NCBI GenBank assembly: GCA_944332105.1
Contig: CALVJI010000030.1
Location: 1-12,028, forward strand
Direction of reading: 5' to 3'
DNA length: 12,028 nt
Source of the DNA: an uncultured Bacilli bacterium
Lineage (GTDB): Bacteria > Bacillota_I > Bacilli_A > RF39 > UBA660
Part shown: one piece after another, positions 6,544 through 12,028 of the stretch
How positions within the stretch are numbered: the stretch's first letter is position 1
Layout of the letters: every line of letters begins with the position of its first letter
The notes under the pieces: generated by a model
Databases searched by the model: none
What the model was told of the DNA's origin: nothing
What the model saw: only the letters and a program-made list of their open reading frames with translations
Translations under genes and position numbers: made by a program

Positions 6544-7182
6544 TTAATTTGAGTCAAAATACACTACTCCATATTTTTCACCATCAGGAATTAAAATTAT
6601 GGATCCGTTGGTATCATATCCTAAATTCTCTTGATAGGTCCAACTAAGTTTAACACGATACCCATTAACTACGCTTTCATCTGGCATTGTAAAAGTTGTT
6701 TCATCTAAGACGCTTATCGTTACAGAAGCCACTTCTGGTAACTGTTGCGTACGGCTATCATCTAAATTATTTTCGACTGTTTTATAAATAGAATTTTCTG
6801 CGACAGTTTGAAAAGAGGAAACTGCGCCTGAATATACATATTCTAATCCGCCCACATCATAACGGCTCATTTTATTATCAATAGTAAATAAATCGATTAC
6901 GAACAACTGACTAATTAATGAAATATACTCTTTCACATCATACTCTTCTTGATTTAATAATTCTTTTAATTCATTAAATTTTTCAACAAATAAATCTGTA
7001 TCTCGATCTTCTAGAGTATAACCAAATTGATCGATAGTGTTTGTAACTTCAATTTCCTTTATTGGAGTTTCAGGAGCCGGTTCTTTTTTAAAGAAAAAAT
7101 AATAACCTCCAACACCGCATCCGACTAGAATAAGAAGGACGATTACAATTAGAACAATTTTAACGCTTTTTTTCATTTTCAT
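6544..7182 (-). CDS. Membrane-anchored or lipoprotein, unknown function
   Basis: The 212-residue protein begins with Lys-rich MKMKKSVK, then an Ile/Leu/Val stretch ending in LILVGC. LVGC fits a lipobox, which would make Cys22 a lipidated residue, but the hydrophobic run continues through GVGGYYFFF before KKEP, so a simple transmembrane anchor is equally possible. After a Pro-rich linker (EPAPETP) come an acidic helical region with FNELKELLNQEEYD, an ISLISQLFVIDLFTIDNK segment and a C-terminal beta-rich part with GYRVKLSWTYQENLGYDTN and IPDGEKYGVVYFDS. I do not recognise the family. It has its own extended -10 promoter. The next gene downstream starts from a separate promoter 56 bp on. Confidence 0.7.
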   Translation of the reverse strand: MKMKKSVKIVLIVIVLLILVGCGVGGYYFFFKKEPAPETPIKEIEVTNTIDQFGYTLEDRDTDLFVEKFNELKELLNQEEYDVKEYISLISQLFVIDLFTIDNKMSRYDVGGLEYVYSGAVSSFQTVAENSIYKTVENNLDDSRTQQLPEVASVTISVLDETTFTMPDESVVNGYRVKLSWTYQENLGYDTNGSIILIPDGEKYGVVYFDSN

Positions 7183-7213
7183 TTTCTTTCCTCTATCTCT
7201 CTTTATTTATTTC

Positions 7214-7222
7214 ATTATAGCA
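7214..7222 (-). promoter_or_regulatory. Extended -10 promoter of the 212-residue membrane protein
   Basis: TGC followed by TATAAT on the minus strand, the same nine bases as before the P-type ATPase gene. No clear -35 is seen. Confidence 0.6.
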
Positions 7223-7233
7223 TAAGAAATAGT

Positions 7234-7253
7234 AAAAAAAAAGAACATTTCTT
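7234..7253 (-). terminator. Short possible terminator after the MerR gene
   Basis: A five-bp stem AAGAA/TTCTT (7249-7253 with 7241-7245) and a three-base loop are followed by a run of nine T on the minus strand, two of which lie in the stem. The stem is short and AT-rich. Confidence 0.4.
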
Positions 7254-7258
7254 GCAAG

Positions 7259-7638
7259 TTATTTATTCTTTGGTTGTAATTTTTGTTCTAATAATTGTTT
7301 ATCATAAAGCTCAATTTTGTATTCAAGTTTTTGTCGAGCCTTTTGTAGTTCAGTTAATTGGCTTTCGATAACATGTAATTGTGTTTCTAAAATCTCACGA
7401 CGTTCTTTCAATGTTTGATCCCCTTTAGATAGTAATTGCATGTATTTTTTTAAGGCTTCAATAGGAATATGGACATTGCGCATACATTTTACAAATTCAA
7501 TTTGTCGTTCATTTTCTTCTTGATAATCTCTTTGCCCATTTTTACCCTTTGGAACTGGGCCAATTAATCCTTTTTTTCATAATAACGTAAGGTATCTTGG
7601 GATAGTTGATATTTTTCTGAAACTTCTTTAATTGTCAT
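7259..7638 (-). pseudogene. MerR-family regulator (NmlR/AdhR-like), frameshifted in its HTH
   Basis: From the ATG at 7638 (GGAG ribosome binding site) the reading is MTIKEVSEKYQLSQDTLRYY, a typical MerR helix-turn-helix, then EKKD and a stop at 7564-7566. The -1 frame carries on exactly where the family expects, with GLIGP, NGQRDYQ and FVKCMRN, to a coiled-coil end at 7259. Joined, it is 126 residues, a normal length, with Cys52 in the KCMR motif matching the thiol/electrophile-sensing cysteine of AdhR/NmlR proteins. The break lies in a run of seven A (7571-7577) where eight would restore the frame. It may be a decayed gene, a sequencing error, or a recoding site, since the run forms an in-frame A_AAA_AAG heptamer. 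The intact operator and conserved 3' frame argue against old decay. Confidence 0.85.
7570..7576 (-). other. A_AAA_AAG slippery heptamer at the frameshift
   Basis: The heptamer lies in the zero frame (GAA AAA AAG) two codons before the TAA stop, and a -1 slip puts the next codon at GGA, the start of the conserved GLIGP segment. A weak stem GCCCA/TGGGC (7556-7560 with 7534-7538) starts nine bases later. No Shine-Dalgarno-like stimulator lies upstream. Confidence 0.4.
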
Positions 7639-7655
7639 AAATCATCTCCAATATA

Positions 7656-7686
7656 ATCATATCACTTGAAGTAGACTCTAAGTCAA
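7656..7686 (-). promoter_or_regulatory. MerR-type promoter/operator with 19-bp spacer
   Basis: Minus-strand TTGACT (7681-7686) and TATGAT (7656-7661) are separated by 19 bp, the overlong spacer characteristic of MerR-family activated promoters. An 18-bp dyad, CTTnnAGTnnACTnnAAG (7665-7682), fills the spacer. It lies directly before the MerR-family gene, so the regulator probably controls itself. The dyad resembles NmlR/AdhR operators. Confidence 0.85.
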
Positions 7687-7756
7687 GTTGTTTTTTTCTC
7701 TATTGTTTTATATTTGAGGTTGATATTTTCGAGCTCAAAAAGAGTACTTTTTCTAA

Positions 7757-7794
7757 TTTAAAATAAAAAAGCACAAGTTTGATGCCTTGTACTT
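7757..7794 (-). terminator. Terminator of the cotJ operon
   Basis: AAGTACAAG and CTTGTGCTT (7786-7794 with 7769-7777) form a nine-bp stem with one G-U wobble and an eight-base loop; TTTTTTATTTT follows on the minus strand. The stem overlaps the cotJC stop codon. Confidence 0.8.
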
Positions 7795-8350
7795 AATATC
7801 CTTTTTTCTTATAGTAATCATATAGTTCTTTAAAACGATTAAAATGAACAATTTCTCTTTGTCTTAAGAAAAGTAAAACGCCAATTATATCTTGATCATC
7901 AGTCATATTTATTAAGTTTTCATAAGTCGCGCGAGCTTTTTGTTCGGCAGCCATATCTTCGGATAAATCAGCTAGGACATCTCCTGTTACTGCAAAATAG
8001 GTTACGGTAAAAGGATTGCCGAATGAATCAGATGGATAAACGCCTTTACCATGTTCTGTGTACAATGATCCTAGCCCATTTGCTTCTAGTTCTTCAACTG
8101 TAGCATTTTGTGTTAATTGATGAACCATTGTACAAATCATTTCACAATGGCCTAATTCTTCAGTTGCAATATCATTTAAAAGTGCCTTTCCCTTTTCATC
8201 AGGCATAGAAAATTTTTGGCTAAAATAACGTAAAGATGCGCCTAGTTCTCCATTTGCGCCGCCAAATTGAGTTAATAAATATTTTGCCATTTTTAAATCT
8301 TTTTTCTTAATATTAATTGGATAGTTTAGATGCTTTACATATTTAAACAT
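7793..8350 (-). CDS. cotJC: CotJC-type manganese catalase / spore coat protein
   Basis: This 185-residue ferritin-like four-helix protein belongs to the manganese catalase family, which splits hydrogen peroxide at a di-manganese site. The ligand pattern is complete: Glu35 in GELGA, Glu65 and His68 in EELGH, Glu136 in AEQKAR, and Glu166 and His169 in REIVHF. In Bacillus, CotJC is a coat protein made in the mother cell. The ATG at 8350 is chosen because AGGAGG precedes it; a longer in-frame reading to 8410 lies within the upstream gene. It overlaps the end of the CotJA/B-like gene by eight bp, and its ribosome binding site lies in that gene's last codons, indicating coupled translation. Confidence 0.92.
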   Translation of the reverse strand: MFKYVKHLNYPINIKKKDLKMAKYLLTQFGGANGELGASLRYFSQKFSMPDEKGKALLNDIATEELGHCEMICTMVHQLTQNATVEELEANGLGSLYTEHGKGVYPSDSFGNPFTVTYFAVTGDVLADLSEDMAAEQKARATYENLINMTDDQDIIGVLLFLRQREIVHFNRFKELYDYYKKKGY

Positions 8351-8789
8351 ACATACTACCTCCTTTATTATCCCAAGGCCATGGATTTTTTTGCCACGTA
8401 TAATTGGCACTTTGCGTTTCTGTAACTGTCATTGGTCCATATTTTTCACTATACACTTCTTCTATTCTATTTTTTTCTTTTACATATTTTTTAAATAATT
8501 CGTATGTTTTTTGGTCTTCTGGATTTAGATCTAAATAAAGGTTTAAGTCATTAATAGCAAAAGAATATGCCATTAGTCTAAAAAGTAAGGCTTCTTGTTC
8601 GTTTTGAGGACTTAATTTAAAATATGTCAAATTTTTATAGGGGACATATTCATCTTTCATTAAGTTTCCTCTTAAAAATCCTTCCTCAGGACTCAAAAAT
8701 TTTTCTTCACGAATTTCTTTATTAAAATCACTTCCTGGAATTTTAAAAAAGCTTATTTCATAGTCAAAGTCTGGGTTATCAAACAACAT
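8343..8789 (-). CDS. cotJB: CotJA-CotJB-like fused spore coat protein
   Basis: At 148 residues this is longer than a usual CotJB. Residues about 55-148 are CotJB-like: AINDLNLYLDLNPEDQ (78-93), FKKYVKEKNR, the SEKYGPMT segment and WQKNPWPWDNKGG. Residues about 31-52, with PEEGFLRGNLMKDEYVPY, resemble the conserved core of CotJA, which is normally a separate small protein, so the two seem joined. CotJA, B and C form an interdependent coat component in Bacillus. The ATG at 8789 is chosen over upstream in-frame ATG codons because AAGGAGG lies just before it. I found no clear sigma-E or sigma-A promoter in the 70 bp upstream. Confidence 0.85.
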   Translation of the reverse strand: MLFDNPDFDYEISFFKIPGSDFNKEIREEKFLSPEEGFLRGNLMKDEYVPYKNLTYFKLSPQNEQEALLFRLMAYSFAINDLNLYLDLNPEDQKTYELFKKYVKEKNRIEEVYSEKYGPMTVTETQSANYTWQKNPWPWDNKGGSMYV

Positions 8790-8856
8790 TTTTCTTTCCT
8801 CCTTCATAGGTATTCTACTCAAGATTTTTTTTGTTGTTTGGGTATGTGCACAGAAA

Positions 8857-8883
8857 TGAAAAAAGAACAGCCTAAACTGTCCT
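8857..8883 (-). terminator. Terminator of the P-type ATPase gene
   Basis: AGGACAG and CTGTTCT (8877-8883 with 8864-8870) pair with one G-U wobble around a six-base loop, and TTTTTTC follows on the minus strand. It overlaps the TAG stop. Confidence 0.75.
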
Positions 8884-11245
8884 ATTGATATTCTATTTCA
8901 ATGGTCGCATCTAATCGGTGAAATATTTTCGTAATCAAATAACTTAATCTTCTGAAAATATATAGAGAATCGATTGTTAGTACAAAGCCAATTAAGGCTG
9001 TAGTCGCGGTTATTGGACTTAAACTAAAGAAATCACCCATAAATGAAACACAGAAAGCAAAGCCAGCAATCATTAAAATAAATAAAGTTGTTCGTATTAA
9101 ATTAAATGGTTTACAAATCTTATAAAGGTGAATAAAACCTGTAATTGCCGTCAAATAGACACACAAAGAAGTTTCTAAATCTTCTGGCAAGTAAAAGATA
9201 TGGGCAAATAAAGTAACTAGTACAATATTAAAAACTACTGTTAAAGCTGTCGGCAAACTTTTACTTACAATTTTTAAAAGGAAGTTTCCTTTTACCAATT
9301 CTTTATTTGGTTCCAACGCTAAAATAAAGGATGGAATACCGATGGTGAATCCGGTAATAAGTGTTAGTTGAATTGGAATAAAAAAGTAACGAGAAGAAAT
9401 GATGATACTAAATAAAATCAGTAAAACTGTATAAATGGTTTTTACTAATAATAAAGAAGATGATCGTTCAATGTTATTGATAGTTCGTCTTCCCTCAGCG
9501 ACAACTTCTGGTAAAGCATCAAAGTTATCATTTAATAAAACTAATTGGGAAACATTACGCGCGGCATCAGATCCACTGGCAATTGAAATAGCACAATCGC
9601 TTTTTTTTAGAGCTAAAACATCATTCACCCCATCACCAGTCATCGCGACAGTTCGCCCATTTTCTTGTAGTATTTCAATAATCCATTTTTTTTGTTTAGG
9701 TGTTACACGACCAAAAATATCATATTCATTGACGATTTTTTCTAATTCATCTTTATTTAAACTACCAATATCTAAGCCTTTTACATTTGTTAAACCTACT
9801 TTATGAGCAATATTTAAAACAGTAGAAACATTATCGCCTGAAATAATTTTCACCATAACTCCTTGTGATTTAAAATAATCTAAAGTTGCTTTAGCTTCTT
9901 TTCTGACAATATCTTCAATTAAAATCATACCTATAATCTCTAAGTTTTCAGGTTTTTTTTGAATTTCTTTTTGCTTAGCTAATAATAATACGCGATAATC
10001 TTCTTGATATTTTTCTATTTTTTTTAATATATTTGTATTTTCTTTCGCTAGTACTTCGGGTGCTCCTAAATAATAAGCTTCTTTATTTTTAAAAGATAGA
10101 GCTGAGAATTTTCGCTCAGAAGAAAAGGCGATGCTCTCTTCTTTTTCCCAAGTGTTTTTCTCTTTAAAATGATCTTTAATAGCTAACATCGTCGCGTTGT
10201 TATCTAGAGAATGAGTTGAAAAAGCATTTAATATTTCCTGCATTTCCTTTTTGGAATAAGAAGTAAATGGTTCATAATCTACTACTTGCATTTTGCCTTC
10301 AGTAATGGTTCCTGTTTTATCTAAACAAATTACATCAACTCGGGCAAGTGTTTCCATACAATAGAGCTGTTGCACTAAAACTTTATATTTCGATAGCCTA
10401 ATAACGCTTACTGCCATGACCGAACTCGTTAGTAAAACTAAACCTTCTGGAATCATTCCAATTAAAGATGCAACTGTGCCAAATATTGCTTCAGGAACGT
10501 TACCATCTGTGGCGTTTACTTGGCTAAAATACATTACTATACCAATAGGAATAATAAAAATAGATAGAATTTTTAACAATTTTTCAAACGAATTCATAAT
10601 AACAGAATTTGCTTTTTTTTCATATTTAGCTTCTTTTGAAATCGTCGCGACATAGTTATCCGCGCCTATATGCTCTACTTTAGCTATACAATTACCACTG
10701 ACAATAAAAGAGCCCGAAAGAAGTAAATCACCTTTTTTCTTAACAATGGCATCCGGCTCACCTGTTAAAAAAGCTTCATTTACTTCTACTTCTCCATCTA
10801 AAATAATTGAATCGGTTACTATTTGATGTCCAACACTTAAAATAGTTACATCATCTAAAACTAATTCATCTAAACTAAGTTCAATTTTTTCGCCATCTCG
10901 AATGGTTGTAATTTTAGATTCGGAGATAACCGATAAACGATCAATTATTTTTTTTGAAATAATTTCTTCAATAATACTAATAATAGAATTTATAATAATA
11001 ACACCCATAAATAGGCAATTTTTTAAACCTTCAAACAATTCATTGTTGATAATTCCAGCCATTAGAACCGCGGCTCCAAGAGCAATGTTTAAAAAATTAA
11101 AATATGTAAAAAAATTACTTGCAATAATTTGTTTAATTGACTTCGTTTTTGGTTGATCATCATAATTTACTAATCCTTCAGCTTGTCTTTTGGCAACCTG
11201 TTCTTTGGTCAATCCAAAGTCTTTTTTTGGTTCATATCTTTCCAT
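8882..11245 (-). CDS. P-type cation-transporting ATPase, CtpE-like
   Basis: This 787-residue membrane pump uses ATP to move a cation. Landmarks in order: N-terminal helical pair about 41-95; actuator loop with LTGEP (160-164, where most families have TGES); TM4 with PEGL (266-269); phosphorylation site DKTGT (309-313); FSSERK (374-379) and LGAPE in the nucleotide domain; ISGDN (468-472), TPKQK and TGDGVND (536-542) in the hinge; and a set of C-terminal membrane segments from about 598. PEGLVLL followed by ETLARVDVICLDKTGT closely recalls mycobacterial CtpE, reported as a calcium pump, so calcium is a reasonable guess. There are no N-terminal CxxC metal domains, so a copper or zinc exporter is unlikely. 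It is a single-gene unit with its own promoter and terminator. Confidence 0.9.
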   Translation of the reverse strand: MERYEPKKDFGLTKEQVAKRQAEGLVNYDDQPKTKSIKQIIASNFFTYFNFLNIALGAAVLMAGIINNELFEGLKNCLFMGVIIINSIISIIEEIISKKIIDRLSVISESKITTIRDGEKIELSLDELVLDDVTILSVGHQIVTDSIILDGEVEVNEAFLTGEPDAIVKKKGDLLLSGSFIVSGNCIAKVEHIGADNYVATISKEAKYEKKANSVIMNSFEKLLKILSIFIIPIGIVMYFSQVNATDGNVPEAIFGTVASLIGMIPEGLVLLTSSVMAVSVIRLSKYKVLVQQLYCMETLARVDVICLDKTGTITEGKMQVVDYEPFTSYSKKEMQEILNAFSTHSLDNNATMLAIKDHFKEKNTWEKEESIAFSSERKFSALSFKNKEAYYLGAPEVLAKENTNILKKIEKYQEDYRVLLLAKQKEIQKKPENLEIIGMILIEDIVRKEAKATLDYFKSQGVMVKIISGDNVSTVLNIAHKVGLTNVKGLDIGSLNKDELEKIVNEYDIFGRVTPKQKKWIIEILQENGRTVAMTGDGVNDVLALKKSDCAISIASGSDAARNVSQLVLLNDNFDALPEVVAEGRRTINNIERSSSLLLVKTIYTVLLILFSIIISSRYFFIPIQLTLITGFTIGIPSFILALEPNKELVKGNFLLKIVSKSLPTALTVVFNIVLVTLFAHIFYLPEDLETSLCVYLTAITGFIHLYKICKPFNLIRTTLFILMIAGFAFCVSFMGDFFSLSPITATTALIGFVLTIDSLYIFRRLSYLITKIFHRLDATIEIEYQ

Positions 11246-11268
11246 AAAAAAATCACCAACTCAAAAGT

Positions 11269-11277
11269 ATTATAGCA
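11269..11277 (-). promoter_or_regulatory. Extended -10 promoter of the P-type ATPase gene
   Basis: TGC followed by TATAAT on the minus strand, with a GGTGA ribosome binding site closer to the start. There is no clear -35. Confidence 0.65.
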
Positions 11278-11317
11278 TACTTTATTCTATTTATTTCTGA
11301 CATTTTTGTAATATTAA

Positions 11318-11355
11318 TAGAAAAAACTATAAAACGTACACAATGTTTTATAGTT
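11318..11355 (-). terminator. Strong terminator of the 177-residue protein gene
   Basis: AACTATAAAAC and GTTTTATAGTT (11345-11355 with 11325-11335) form a perfect 11-bp stem around a nine-base loop, and a T tract follows on the minus strand. The arm begins in the last base of the TAA stop. Confidence 0.85.
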
Positions 11356-11888
11356 TATTTTTTAGCGGTTAATATTTTTTGTAAAGGCACTTTAATTTCC
11401 ATTCTTTCTATATTAGCAGACTTTGGTAAAAAAATAGGTTCCATATTCGAATATAAAAGTAAATCTTCTGAAACTAAAGCTGTATCTATGTCCATCTTAC
11501 GAACATAAATTTCTTGATTATCAAAGCGATATAAATCGCTGTAAGGTAATAGATGTGGAGATGTCATTATAAAATCATGCTCCTCTTTAGAAATACTTGG
11601 ACGATTTGCAAAAACACTTAGATATTCTTGCCATAATTTTGTACGAAAACGAGGATCTGATTCTTTAATTTTTTCAAAAAGCATACTTACTTCTACAATA
11701 TTCAATTCTGGATTACCTGCTTGTCTTTTTAATTCATTATCCATGTTTTCTAATACAATTCTTGTGCCTTTGTTTAGTTCTTCTCTGGCAATTTGTTCAA
11801 AAGCCATAAACCAACTTGTTCTTTTCATTGAAGAATTTTTTAAACTTGTAGCTAGACGACGAATTTTTAATAAATCTTTTTTATTCAT
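11355..11888 (-). CDS. Unrecognised cytoplasmic protein
   Basis: The 177-residue protein has no signal peptide or membrane segment. The N-terminal third is basic and helical (KKDLLKIRRLATSLKNSS, then WFMAFEQIAREELN). The middle is mixed (FRTKLWQEYLSVF), followed by EEHDFIMTSPHLLPYSDLYRFD, and the C-terminal part looks beta-rich with alternating residues (MEPIFLPKSANIERMEIKV). I cannot place it in a family. It stands alone between a canonical sigma-A promoter and a strong terminator, and the ATG follows AAAGGA, so it is very likely expressed. Confidence 0.75.
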   Translation of the reverse strand: MNKKDLLKIRRLATSLKNSSMKRTSWFMAFEQIAREELNKGTRIVLENMDNELKRQAGNPELNIVEVSMLFEKIKESDPRFRTKLWQEYLSVFANRPSISKEEHDFIMTSPHLLPYSDLYRFDNQEIYVRKMDIDTALVSEDLLLYSNMEPIFLPKSANIERMEIKVPLQKILTAKK

Positions 11889-11914
11889 TAGATACCATTC
11901 CTTTCATGCACGTT

Positions 11915-11943
11915 ATTTTACGAAGATTTTATAAAGATGTCAA
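11915..11943 (-). promoter_or_regulatory. Canonical sigma-A promoter of the 177-residue protein gene
   Basis: Minus-strand TTGACA (11938-11943), 17 bp, TAAAAT (11915-11920). This is the best consensus match in the window. Confidence 0.85.
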
Positions 11944-11973
11944 GATTTCTTTGTTACAATTCACAGCCACTTG

Positions 11974-11995
11974 AAAAAGTAGTGATCACTCACTA
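11974..11995 (-). terminator. Terminator at the right-edge gene, GNRA loop
   Basis: TAGTGA and TCACTA (11990-11995 with 11980-11985) enclose a GTGA tetraloop, followed by CTTTTT on the minus strand. The TGA stop of the partial gene lies within the loop. Confidence 0.7.
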
Positions 11996-12028
11996 TCTTT
12001 TTTAAAGGCTAAAATCTCTTCTAAAGTA
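11986..12028 (-). CDS. 3' end of an unknown gene, cut by the window edge
   Basis: Only 13 codons are visible, ending ACT-TTA-GAA-GAG to a TGA stop (TLEEILAFKKDSE). Support comes from the charged, protein-like composition and the terminator hairpin around the stop. No function can be given. Confidence 0.45.
   Translation of the reverse strand, partial: TLEEILAFKKDSE

Noticed and set aside
8351..8410. 20-codon extension of cotJC
   Set aside because: It overlaps the fused cotJ gene far more deeply, and AGGAGG precedes the ATG at 8350.
8790..8856. Sporulation sigma-E/K promoter before the cotJ genes
   Set aside because: CATACCCA and AATACCTA resemble -10 boxes, but neither has a correctly spaced -35.
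9435..9806. 123-codon open frame on the plus strand opposite the ATPase gene
   Set aside because: It is a reverse-frame shadow of the conserved ATPase motifs, with no ribosome binding site and no family resemblance.
1..12028. CRISPR array, tRNA or rRNA genes
   Set aside because: No regularly spaced repeats beyond the two copies at the left edge and no tRNA- or rRNA-like stretches were seen.

Overview
The window is AT-rich DNA with small intergenic gaps, strong AGGAGG-type ribosome binding sites and sigma-A promoters of the TATAAT type, several with an extended TGn -10. Tryptophan is read from TGG, so the standard code is in use. YebC, a ZIP transporter, a PhoP/PhoR-type two-component pair and a cotJ-type spore-coat/manganese-catalase pair point to a low-GC Bacillota, probably a Bacilli or Erysipelotrichia/Turicibacter-like lineage. 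The cotJ genes suggest, but do not prove, a spore-forming background. Species cannot be fixed from this sequence.

Layout. All protein genes but one lie on the minus strand. From the left: a 34-bp repeat resembling an IS21-type insertion-sequence end touches the 3' end of dusB (tRNA dihydrouridine synthase). Divergent from dusB is a 66-residue zinc-ribbon protein on the plus strand. About 270 bp without a protein gene follow. They hold a promoter with tandem CTTCA repeats, a structured transcript of about 150 nt and a strong terminator, read as a candidate small RNA. Next come an overlapping histidine kinase/response regulator pair whose own promoter carries the same repeat in the same geometry, an orphan YhcG-type (DUF1016_N) domain protein, and a ZIP-yebC operon. 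Two membrane-anchored extracellular proteins follow, one TasA/CalY-like. After them come a MerR-family (NmlR/AdhR-like) regulator with a textbook 19-bp-spacer operator but a one-base frameshift, and a cotJ operon in which CotJA-like and CotJB sequences are fused upstream of the CotJC manganese catalase. A CtpE-like P-type ATPase, an unrecognised 177-residue protein and the tail of another gene complete the window.

How the parts may work together. The best candidate for something undescribed is the small regulon inside the window: the kinase/regulator pair appears to autoregulate and also to drive the adjacent structured RNA, because both promoters share TTCAYA-N5-TTCAYA-N7-(-10). Other features worth a second look are the MerR frameshift, which falls exactly on an in-frame A_AAA_AAG slippery heptamer, and the compact gene ends, where eight intrinsic terminator hairpins overlap or enclose stop codons.
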